From: JAWWPG01 sp038327385 | Lineage (GTDB): Bacteria; Actinomycetota; Actinomycetes; Propionibacteriales; Nocardioidaceae | DNA: 6,609 bases | Direction: 5' to 3' | Assembly: GCA_038327385.1 (NCBI GenBank) | Contig: JBBQKY010000145.1 | Coordinates: forward strand, 1 to 6,609 | Shown: positions 1-5,898 of the stretch, piece after piece | How the letters are laid out: every line of letters starts with the position of its first letter | Numbering within the stretch: the stretch's first letter is position 1 | Position numbers and translations under genes: made by a program | Notes under the pieces: generated by a model | What the model saw: only the letters and a program-made list of their open reading frames with translations | What the model was told of the DNA's origin: nothing | Databases searched by the model: none

Positions 1-852
1 CGCGGAGCCGGAAGCTCCCGATGCGTTGGGTGCCGTGGCCTGTTGTGCGCCGGCCTTGTAGAGCGTGACCTCTTGACCGGTGCGGCTCACGTCCGTGCAG
101 TCGATAAGGCCACAGGACGTGCCGTAGGCATCCACCGTGGCCACGCCCTTGGCATACAGACCGTTGTCTGATGTCAGCACCAGCGCCCACCGGTGCACGG
201 TTCCATCGCACGTGCCTGGGAGGAAATCATCGAAGTAGGCAGTGATCTTGACTCGGCGCCAGATCTGGGTGAGCTGACCGTAGATGTCGATGAAGTCGCC
301 GTTCTTGCAGGAATACGTGCCAGTGATCTTGGCGGTGCCGTCCGAGAACGCTTTGCCTGTCGGGTCAACAGTCACTTGGAGGCGCGGAGGTGGCGGCCCC
401 TTGTCCAGCGAGAGGACTAGTTTGCCCCCCTTCACGTTGGTGTCGGAGAACGCCATGATCGTGTAGGTGGAGCCGGCGCTGGCGTCGACGCCGAGGGTGG
501 TGGGGCCGCAACTGATCATGGTTCTACCCGACGGCGGGCCATTGAAGACCATGAGGCCGGCGGAGAAGTCTGACCCTGACGTGTCGAGGATGACTGATCC
601 GTCGGTCGACGATGCATAGGTGAACCAGACGCTCGCGTTCGTGCGGGGTGCCCCGCAGAACCGGTTGACCTTGGCATCCAGCGTGCCGGTCGTAGCTTTG
701 GTCGTGTCTTCCTTGAACGTGTCGCCGAGGGACAGCGATATCGCTCCGCCGGGCATGTCGTTGGCGGGCGGCGCGGCGAACGCGGCACCCGCCGAGAGGG
801 GTACCAGCGCGGCTGCAGCCACGACGGCGCTCACAAGATGGGCAGTCCTCAT
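1..852 (-). CDS. Secreted protein, PPC-like domain plus DUF6299-like domain (3' end outside window)
   Basis: The frame stays open for 284 codons from an ATG at 852 to the left edge, with no stop, so the C-terminus is missing. Residues 1-26 form a clear Sec signal peptide: a basic MRTAH start, an Ala/Val/Leu core and a likely cleavage after AFA, leaving APPAND as the mature start. Residues about 29-150 resemble a pre-peptidase C-terminal (PPC)-like beta sandwich (pattern 'ND..A', 'VWFTY', 'DTSGSDF..GL.VF.G', 'AGSTYTI'). Residues about 158-265 begin VTVDPTGKAFSDGTAKITGTY and resemble DUF6299-type domains of actinobacterial secreted proteins; this is recalled, not searched. Six cysteines (66, 115, 182, 215, 247, 252) suggest extracellular disulfides. 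The visible end is Ala/Ser/Gly-rich, perhaps a linker. An AAAGGGAAG ribosome site favours 852. An in-frame ATG at 873 would add MQKGKHH but has a poorer site. The gene looks less GC-rich than the sdh genes. Its function is unknown; no catalytic motif is visible. Confidence 0.8.
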   Translation of the reverse strand, partial: MRTAHLVSAVVAAAALVPLSAGAAFAAPPANDMPGGAISLSLGDTFKEDTTKATTGTLDAKVNRFCGAPRTNASVWFTYASSTDGSVILDTSGSDFSAGLMVFNGPPSGRTMISCGPTTLGVDASAGSTYTIMAFSDTNVKGGKLVLSLDKGPPPPRLQVTVDPTGKAFSDGTAKITGTYSCKNGDFIDIYGQLTQIWRRVKITAYFDDFLPGTCDGTVHRWALVLTSDNGLYAKGVATVDAYGTSCGLIDCTDVSRTGQEVTLYKAGAQQATAPNASGASGSA

Positions 853-858
853 GTGGTG

Positions 859-867
859 CTTCCCTTT
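859..867 (-). promoter_or_regulatory. Ribosome binding site of the secreted-protein gene
   Basis: On the minus strand the bases AAAGGGAAG lie 6 nt before the ATG at 852. This purine tract supports 852 over the in-frame ATG at 873, whose upstream sequence has no comparable tract. Confidence 0.5.
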
Positions 868-945
868 CTGCATAGGCTCACGCACTGCCGGGAGAGGCCG
901 TGCCATGGCCCGTTCTACATCTACTGAGACGCCACGTGCACACCA

Positions 946-965
946 TTGGTTGCCGACTTCACCAA
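946..965. repeat. Short inverted repeat upstream of the secreted-protein gene
   Basis: TTGGT (946-950) and ACCAA (961-965) are perfect 5-nt inverted arms around a 10-nt spacer. The repeat sits about 95-115 nt upstream of the secreted gene's ATG, in the only sizeable non-coding stretch of the window, beside a slightly AT-richer patch. It could be an operator half-site pair or part of the promoter region. Arms this short also arise by chance, and I could not fit a convincing -35/-10 pair around it. Confidence 0.2.
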
Positions 966-1005
966 CAATTCATCGCCACGACGCTGATGTAGCGGCCGCC
1001 GGGAG

Positions 1006-1028
1006 GGAGCGCCGACCCCCTCGGCTCC
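1006..1028 (-). terminator. Possible terminator hairpin after the six-gene unit
   Basis: Read on the minus strand, GGAGCCGA and TCGGCGCTCC pair around a GGGGG loop, giving an 8-bp GC-rich stem with a 2-nt bulge. It begins 11 nt after the stop codon of the last gene of the unit (TAG at 1042-1040). No U-tract follows, so it is not a classical intrinsic terminator. High-GC actinobacteria often use such U-less hairpins, but chance stems are also common at this GC content. Confidence 0.35.
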
Positions 1029-1039
1029 GGACCGCCGCG

Positions 1040-1333
1040 CTACAGCGTCTCCGCGTACTCGTGCAGCAGCTGGTGCAGCCGCTCCTCGTCGCGATCAGCG
1101 ACGGGGATCAACAGCTCCTGCACGATGTCGGTCAGCTGCGCCACACGCATCGACAGCTCGCGCTGCTCCTGCATGTCGGCTTCCAGGTCCGCCACCCGGC
1201 GGGCCAGGTTGGCCCCCTTCGAGACGACGTCCAGCTTGGCGCGCACAGACGAGGCGCCACCGGTCACTCCGCTTCGCACCCTGCTCAGTCCGGCTCTTGC
1301 GTTCACCGTTTCCACACCGCCTTCAGTCGACAC
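1040..1333 (-). CDS. Small coiled-coil-like protein (DUF6752-like, tentative)
   Basis: This is a 97-residue protein from the GTG at 1333, ending at TAG 1042-1040. Residues 1-40 are Gly/Ser/Ala/Arg-rich and probably disordered. Residues about 41-93 (ANLARRVADLEADMQEQREL onward, then LTDIVQELLIPVADRDEERL) are strongly helical, with Leu/Val spacing typical of a coiled coil. The pattern 'LxxLTDxVxELLxPVAxRDE' resembles short actinobacterial proteins grouped as DUF6752; that assignment is from memory. There is no signal peptide or membrane segment, so it is probably cytoplasmic. The start is uncertain. GTG 1333 has GAGGA 9 nt upstream and overlaps the preceding gene by 31 nt. GTG 1315 is also possible. 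GTG 1306 would give a GTGA 4-nt overlap like the two upstream junctions. All three keep the helical part. It may be an accessory partner of the LicD-methyltransferase fusion encoded just before it, but function is unknown. Confidence 0.72.
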   Translation of the reverse strand: MSTEGGVETVNARAGLSRVRSGVTGGASSVRAKLDVVSKGANLARRVADLEADMQEQRELSMRVAQLTDIVQELLIPVADRDEERLHQLLHEYAETL

Positions 1334-2892
1334 AGATGCGGGTCCTCGCCCTGGTACGGCGACAACCCGACGCCTTCCACCCGCTCCACAACCTCGCCGC
1401 CGGCTCGGGTGATCTCGGCGCAGATCTCGGCCGGCCGGAGGTACTGGCAGTAGTGCGGCTCGAACGCCCGCGGCCGGCCGCTGTCCAGGGGGGTGCGAAA
1501 CTCGACGAACGCCTCGCCGCCTCCGCGCAGCACCGTGTCAGCGAAGTGCCAGAAGTTGCGTCGCGCATCGGGTTCGAGGCTGTGCAGGAGGAACCGCGCG
1601 TAGACGGTCCGCGGTCCCGGCGTCTCGCGAGCCGTCAGGGCTGCCTTGACCAGGGTGTCGCGCACGTCGTAGAAGTTCACCAGCGAGAACGTCGCCGGCG
1701 AGCTGCTCCTTGCCGCCTTGGCGCGGCACCTGCCCATCGCCGCCTTGCTGTATTCCAGGCCGGTCACCTGAAGACCCTGCTCGGACAACCAGAACGTGTC
1801 TCGTCCGTTGCCGCACCCCACGTCGAGGACGGGACGCTCGGGACGCAGCTGCGGAAGCACCCACTCGGCGAACGGAGAGCGGTCATCGCTGATCCGGTAT
1901 CCGAGGCCGCCTTCGTACAACCGGTCCCAGTACCGACGGTGGCGCATCGACGAGCCGTACCAACCGAGGAAGCGCCGCTTCAGTGACGGCGGTATCCGGT
2001 ACCGGAAGCCCGGATCCGGGACCTCCCAGTCCGGGCCGTACGACGCCTCCAACAGCACCCGGGGATCTCTTGGCGCCGGAAACGAACGTCTCTCGAAGGT
2101 CACCGTCCCCAGCGGCAGGAGAGCGTCGCGCGGAACCGGCGCACGCACGCTTGACGACTCGTAGAGGATGTCGCCGATGTAGAAGCACGCGTAGACGTCG
2201 ATGGCCATCTGACCCCCGCCGGGGAGCATCACGATGACCGTGACGAAGCTCCCGGTCTTCGTCAGCACCCGCATGCCTCGGCGCTGCAGGGCGCGGGACA
2301 CCCGGAACATCTCGCGAGCCACGTCGACGGGGTTCTCGTAGGAGCTCAGGTAGGCGACGTCCAGGTCGTTGTCATGGGGGATCACCTTGCCCGCACGGAC
2401 GGCCCCGAGCAACGAGCCGAAAGCGATCCATGCCGGCAGTGCGCAGTCGGTGCTGAGGGTATCGAGGATCTCTTCGGCGCCGTCGAGGACCGGCTCGAGG
2501 CTGGCCGGGTCGCGAGACGACATCGGCTTCTGCACGAAGCCCCACTTGTCGATGACGCGGGGGTTGCCCGACTTGTCGGCGAAGCGAAGGCGACCTGTGC
2601 CGCTGCCGAAGGCCTGCTCCGCCGAGAGCAGCACGGCTCCGGTGGCATGTTCCAGGACGTCGACACGCGTCGTACCGTCCAGGTGCGACCGGAGCAGCTG
2701 CGGCCACGGGACCCGCCGCTGTCCGCCGGCAACGTTCGTGTGCTCGGGGGGCGAGAACGACCAGACGCGGTCACCCTCGAACAGCACGTCGACAGTGCCA
2801 GTGACACCGACCGGGATCGTCAGACCAGCGTCGTCCACCGCCGTGGAACCATATGATGTCGCAGCGGCCGGCTCGTGCGGCTTCGGGCTCAC
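1303..2892 (-). CDS. LicD-family phosphotransferase fused to class I SAM-dependent methyltransferase
   Basis: This 529-residue protein has three parts. Residues about 20-125 form a beta-rich region I cannot assign (VDVLFEGDRVWSFSP, RVPWPQLLRSHL). Residues about 135-295 are a LicD/fukutin-type nucleotidyltransferase-fold domain: FGSLLGAVRAGKVIPHDNDLDVAY at 158-181 carries the GS motif (159-160) and D176/D178, with a likely third carboxylate at D232 (MAIDVY) and a family-typical YGPDWEVPDP at 285-294. Residues about 353-529 are a methyltransferase: motif I VLDVGCGNGR at 355-364, an acidic residue ending strand 2 at E380, and RFLLHSL at 433-439. LicD proteins transfer phosphocholine or similar phospho-substituents to surface glycans, teichoic acids or lipids, so this enzyme may add and methylate a surface-polymer group; the substrate is inferred only. 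No signal peptide or membrane helix is seen. The GTG start at 2892 overlaps the preceding stop as GTGA, implying coupled translation. Confidence 0.88.
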   Translation of the reverse strand: MSPKPHEPAAATSYGSTAVDDAGLTIPVGVTGTVDVLFEGDRVWSFSPPEHTNVAGGQRRVPWPQLLRSHLDGTTRVDVLEHATGAVLLSAEQAFGSGTGRLRFADKSGNPRVIDKWGFVQKPMSSRDPASLEPVLDGAEEILDTLSTDCALPAWIAFGSLLGAVRAGKVIPHDNDLDVAYLSSYENPVDVAREMFRVSRALQRRGMRVLTKTGSFVTVIVMLPGGGQMAIDVYACFYIGDILYESSSVRAPVPRDALLPLGTVTFERRSFPAPRDPRVLLEASYGPDWEVPDPGFRYRIPPSLKRRFLGWYGSSMRHRRYWDRLYEGGLGYRISDDRSPFAEWVLPQLRPERPVLDVGCGNGRDTFWLSEQGLQVTGLEYSKAAMGRCRAKAARSSSPATFSLVNFYDVRDTLVKAALTARETPGPRTVYARFLLHSLEPDARRNFWHFADTVLRGGGEAFVEFRTPLDSGRPRAFEPHYCQYLRPAEICAEITRAGGEVVERVEGVGLSPYQGEDPHLCRLKAVWKR

Positions 2893-3212
2893 TGACCCGC
2901 CACCAGAGCGTCGATCTCGTGCGCCAGCCGGAAGTCACGAGACGTGACGCCGCCGAGGAAGTGCGTCGACAGCCGGAAGGTGGCCGTCGTCCAGCGGATG
3001 TCGATGTCAGGGTGGTGGTCGAGCCGGTCGGCTACTACGGCCACCGAGTCGACGAGACGGATGCCGTCCGCGAACGCCGGGCACTCGACCGAGCGCACCA
3101 GGCAGCCGCCCTCGTATACCCAGCCCTCGAGCTTCTCCTGCACTAGGAGACGTGCGATCTCAACCGCCGCCAGAACCTCAGGGGCGGCGGTCCTCCGCGG
3201 CTTGCCGGTCAC
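2889..3212 (-). CDS. 4a-hydroxytetrahydrobiopterin dehydratase (pterin-4a-carbinolamine dehydratase family)
   Basis: This 107-residue protein has the usual length and fold pattern of the PhhB/DCoH family. That family dehydrates the 4a-hydroxy-pterin left by aromatic amino acid hydroxylases, so the reduced pterin can be recycled. The active-site signature is complete: D-x3-H-H-P at 62-68 (H66, H67, P68), W74 five residues later, H84 after nine, D93 after eight, inside LSTHFLGGVTSRD. The protein is therefore probably catalytic. The chosen start is the GTG at 3212, which overlaps the sdhB stop as GTGA. The same frame is open further upstream to 3380, but that stretch lies inside sdhB and reads as Arg/His-rich shadow sequence. 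The ribosome site is poor (GAAGAGG almost touching the GTG), so reinitiation after sdhB is likely. No pterin-dependent hydroxylase is in the window, so its partner is unknown. Some family members have roles not tied to hydroxylases. Confidence 0.88.
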   Translation of the reverse strand: MTGKPRRTAAPEVLAAVEIARLLVQEKLEGWVYEGGCLVRSVECPAFADGIRLVDSVAVVADRLDHHPDIDIRWTTATFRLSTHFLGGVTSRDFRLAHEIDALVAGQ

Positions 3213-3982
3213 ACCTCTTCGCGGCTCGCCCGGTCCCCGCGAGTGAAGATCTTGGAGCCGAGCCAGGTGATGGGGTCGTACTTGCGGTCCGCGACGCGCT
3301 CCTTCATCGGGATGATCGCGTTGTCGGTGATCTTGATGTTCTCCGGACAGACCTCCGTGCAGCACTTCGTGATGTTGCACATCCCTATCCCAGCGGCATC
3401 CTGTGCCAACTGGCGACGGTCGTGGGTGTCGAGCGGGTGCATGTCGAGCTCGGCGTAGCGCAGGAAGAAGCGCGGGCCCGAGAAGGCCTGCTTGTTATCC
3501 TCGTGGTCGCGGACGACATGGCAGACGTTCTGGCACAGGAAGCACTCGATGCACTTGCGGAACTCCTGCCCACGCTCGACGTCCTGCTGCATCATCCGGC
3601 GCTTGCCGTCTGCGTCCCGCGGCGTCGGGGCGAACGCCGGGATCTGCTTGGCCTTCTCGTAGTTGTAGGAGACGTCGGTCACCAAGTCGCGGATGACGGG
3701 GAAGGCGCGCACCGGGGTGACCGTCACGGTCTCGCCCTGCTCGAAGTCGGACAGCCGGCTCATGCACATCAGCCGAGGCTTGCCGTTCACCTCGGCACTG
3801 CACGACCCGCACTTGCCCGCTTTGCAGTTCCACCGTACGGCGAGGTCGCCCGCCTGGGTCGCCTGGATGCGGTGGATGGCGTCGAGGACGACCTCGCCCT
3901 CCTCGACGGCGACCGTGTAGTCGCCGAGCTCCCCGCCGGACGCGTCGCCGCGCCAGAGGCGCATCTTCAGGTCGTAGGCCAT
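3209..3982 (-). CDS. sdhB: Succinate dehydrogenase iron-sulfur subunit
   Basis: This 257-residue subunit carries electrons from SdhA's FAD to the quinone site of the anchor, through [2Fe-2S], [4Fe-4S] and [3Fe-4S] clusters. The ferredoxin-like N-domain holds C53, C58, C61 and C73 (WNCKAGKCGSCSAEVNGKP, then LMC). The C-domain holds C144, C147, C150 and C154 (CIECFLCQNVC) and C202, C208 and C212 (MCNITKCCTEVCPENIKITD). By alignment with E. coli SdhB, C144/147/150/212 should bind [4Fe-4S] and C154/202/208 [3Fe-4S]. C207 is an extra cysteine next to a ligand. The NITKCCTEVCPENIKITDNA stretch is typical of the actinobacterial Sdh1-like type (Rv0247c-like). The ATG at 3982 has a GAGGAG site 5 nt upstream and shares one base with the sdhA stop (TGATG). 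An open extension to 4177 is sdhA read in another frame and was not used. The TGA stop overlaps the next start. Confidence 0.96.
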   Translation of the reverse strand: MAYDLKMRLWRGDASGGELGDYTVAVEEGEVVLDAIHRIQATQAGDLAVRWNCKAGKCGSCSAEVNGKPRLMCMSRLSDFEQGETVTVTPVRAFPVIRDLVTDVSYNYEKAKQIPAFAPTPRDADGKRRMMQQDVERGQEFRKCIECFLCQNVCHVVRDHEDNKQAFSGPRFFLRYAELDMHPLDTHDRRQLAQDAAGIGMCNITKCCTEVCPENIKITDNAIIPMKERVADRKYDPITWLGSKIFTRGDRASREEV

Positions 3983-5898
3983 CAGTGCTCCTCGAAGAGC
4001 GTCTTGAGGTCGTCGGGCATCACCGGCAACGGCTGATGCTTGAGATTCACCTCGCCGGCTGAGCTGAGTGACAGCACCAGGTTCCGGCTGCCCCAGTGCG
4101 GGTCCGGGCCTGGGAAGTCGTTGCGCGTGTGGCCACCACGGGACTCCTGCCGCTCCAGTGCCGCCGTCGCGACGCACTCCGAGACGAGCAGCATGTTGCG
4201 AAGGTCGATCGCCAGGTGCCAGCCTGGGTTGTACTGGCGGTGCCCCTCGACCGACAGGTGGCTGGCCCGCTCCTTGAGCTCCACGAGCTTCCCGAGGGAC
4301 TCGCTCAGCTCGTCACCCTCGCGGATGATGCCGACGAGCCGCTGCATGACGTCCTGCAGGTCCTTCTGAATCGTGTACGGGTTCTCGCCGCCGTCGGTGG
4401 AGAACGGGGCAAGCGCCTGCTCAGCCGCGGCGGCGACCTCGGCCTCGTCGACCGCCGGGAGCCGGCCGGCCACGCGGCGCGCGTGGTAGGCCGCGTTGAG
4501 CCCACAGCGCCTGCCGAAGACGAGCAGGTCCGACAGCGAGTTCCCGCCGAGACGGTTGGAGCCGTGCATCCCACCGGCCACCTCCCCAGCGGCGTACAGG
4601 CCCTCGACCAGGCTCTCGCCGGTGTCGGCATCGACCTCCACGCCGCCCATGACGTAGTGGCAGGTCGGCGCGATCTCCATCGGCTCGGCGGTGATGTCGA
4701 CGTCCGCCAGCTCCTTGAACTGGTGGTACATGGACGGCAGCCGCCGGCGGATGAACTCCGGGCTGCGTCGGGAGGCGATGTCGAGGAAGACGCCACCATG
4801 CGGTGACCCGCGCCCCGCTTTGATCTCGGCGTTGATGGCCCGCGCCACCTCGTCCCTGGGCAACAGCTCGGGAGGCCGCCGGTTGTTCTTCTTGTCCTCG
4901 TACCAGCGGTCACCCTCCTCCTCGCTGTCGGCGGTCTCCGACTTGAAGAACTCGGGGATGTGGTCGAACATGAACCGCCGGCCCTCGGAGTTGCGCAGCA
5001 CCCCGCCGTCGCCGCGCACCGACTCGGTCACCAGCAGGCCCTTCACCGAGGGCGGCCACACCATCCCCGTCGGGTGGAACTGGACGAACTCCATGTTGAT
5101 GAGCGTCGCGCCGGTGCGCAGTGCGAGGGCGTGCCCGTCGCCGGTGTACTCCCAGGAGTTGCTCGTCACCTGGTACGACTTGCCGATCCCGCCGGTAGCC
5201 AACACGATGCTCGGCGTGCGGAACACGATGAACCGGCCGGTCTCCCGCCAGTAGCCGAACGCCCCGGCAACCCGGTTGCCGTCCTTGAAGATCTCGGTCA
5301 CCGTGCATTCCATGAACACGTCGATACCCAGGGCGACCGCCCGCTGCTGCAGGGTGCGGATCATCTCCAGGCCGGTGCGGTCCCCGACGTGGGCCAGCCG
5401 GGCGTATCGATGGCCGCCGAAGTCCCGTTGCGAGATGAGGCCGTCAGGTGTGCGGTCGAACAGCGCACCCCACTCCTCCAGCTCGAGCACCCGCTCTGGT
5501 GACTCCTGCGCGTGCAGCTGCGCCATCCGCCAGTTGTTGAGCATCTTGCCGCCGCGCATGGTGTCGCGGTAGTGCACCCGCCAGTTGTCCTCGGGCCACA
5601 CGTTTCCCATCGAGGCGGCTATCCCACCTTCGGCCATCACCGTGTGGGCCTTGCCGAGAAGGGACTTGCAGACGATGGCCGTCTTGGCGCCGGCATCGTG
5701 GGCTGCGATGGCGGCCCGCAAGCCGGCTCCGCCGGCGCCGATGACGACCACGTCGTACTCGTGGTTCTCGAAGCCGTACGGGGTGGTCCGCTCGTCGCTC
5801 GACATGACGTTGCCGGTCATTGGGTGCCGCGACGCGTCGGGACCGGTCGCACCGATCGCGGTGGCGCCGTGCTGCTGTCCCGCTGAGCTCTCTGTCAT
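3982..5898 (-). CDS. sdhA: Succinate dehydrogenase flavoprotein subunit
   Basis: This 638-residue catalytic subunit of complex II oxidises succinate to fumarate on the cytoplasmic face and reduces bound FAD. Visible landmarks are the FAD-binding VVIGAGGAGLRAAIAA at 51-66, H85 in KAHTVMAEGG at the position of the covalently flavinylated histidine (E. coli H45), and HPTG with H275. Further on are the TESVRGDGG segment with E292 and catalytic R295, H414 in CHYVMGG, and R449 in GSNRLGGNSLSDLLVFGRR. All key substrate and proton-transfer residues are present, and the C-terminal helical and capping regions are complete. The N-terminus has about 46 polar residues before the fold begins, longer than usual. 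M27 and M32 are alternative starts but lack ribosome sites, whereas the ATG at 5898 has GAGG 9 nt upstream and directly abuts the preceding stop. Sequence style (NNWRMAQLHAQESPERVLEL, RWYEDKKNNRRPPELLPRDE) fits the actinobacterial Sdh1 flavoprotein. Fumarate reductase is less likely but has the same fold. Confidence 0.97.
   Translation of the reverse strand: MTESSAGQQHGATAIGATGPDASRHPMTGNVMSSDERTTPYGFENHEYDVVVIGAGGAGLRAAIAAHDAGAKTAIVCKSLLGKAHTVMAEGGIAASMGNVWPEDNWRVHYRDTMRGGKMLNNWRMAQLHAQESPERVLELEEWGALFDRTPDGLISQRDFGGHRYARLAHVGDRTGLEMIRTLQQRAVALGIDVFMECTVTEIFKDGNRVAGAFGYWRETGRFIVFRTPSIVLATGGIGKSYQVTSNSWEYTGDGHALALRTGATLINMEFVQFHPTGMVWPPSVKGLLVTESVRGDGGVLRNSEGRRFMFDHIPEFFKSETADSEEEGDRWYEDKKNNRRPPELLPRDEVARAINAEIKAGRGSPHGGVFLDIASRRSPEFIRRRLPSMYHQFKELADVDITAEPMEIAPTCHYVMGGVEVDADTGESLVEGLYAAGEVAGGMHGSNRLGGNSLSDLLVFGRRCGLNAAYHARRVAGRLPAVDEAEVAAAAEQALAPFSTDGGENPYTIQKDLQDVMQRLVGIIREGDELSESLGKLVELKERASHLSVEGHRQYNPGWHLAIDLRNMLLVSECVATAALERQESRGGHTRNDFPGPDPHWGSRNLVLSLSSAGEVNLKHQPLPVMPDDLKTLFEEH
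3988..3993 (-). promoter_or_regulatory. Ribosome binding site of sdhB
   Basis: GAGGAG on the minus strand lies 5 nt before the ATG at 3982, inside the last codons of sdhA (encoding EEH). It fixes the sdhB start at the TGATG junction rather than at earlier in-frame codons. Confidence 0.7.

Noticed and set aside
871..873. Alternative upstream ATG for the secreted protein
   Set aside because: It is in frame and would add MQKGKHH, but it lacks a good ribosome site, whereas the ATG at 852 has AAAGGGAAG at the right distance. It is kept only as a minor possibility.
992..999. Perfect palindrome GCGGCCGC in the intergenic gap
   Set aside because: An 8-base GC palindrome is expected by chance in DNA of this composition and has no supporting context as a regulatory site.
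620..1453. Plus-strand open frame (277 codons) across the secreted gene start and the gap
   Set aside because: It runs antisense through a good signal peptide gene, a gap and two other genes, and its composition is low-complexity with no domain pattern.
1297..1986. Plus-strand open frame (229 codons) opposite the methyltransferase half of the fusion
   Set aside because: It is antisense to a frame with intact methyltransferase motifs. Its translation is Arg/Ala-rich shadow sequence and has no convincing start signal.
3213..3380. Possible 56-residue extension of the pterin dehydratase
   Set aside because: It lies inside sdhB, is His/Arg-rich shadow sequence, and the GTG at 3212 yields the family's normal length with a GTGA overlap.
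3152..4036. Long plus-strand open frame (294 codons) opposite sdhB
   Set aside because: It lies antisense to a clearly identified SdhB with full cysteine motifs, and its product is Arg/Val/Leu/His-rich with no recognisable family. Long antisense frames are expected opposite high-GC genes.
3983..4177. Possible 65-residue N-terminal extension of SdhB
   Set aside because: The stretch overlaps the end of sdhA, has no SdhB-like sequence, and the ATG at 3982 has a strong GAGGAG site and gives the normal family start.
4096..4806. Plus-strand open frame opposite sdhA
   Set aside because: It is a shadow of SdhA codons (RV/LH/QA-rich), fully inside a gene with all catalytic residues present.
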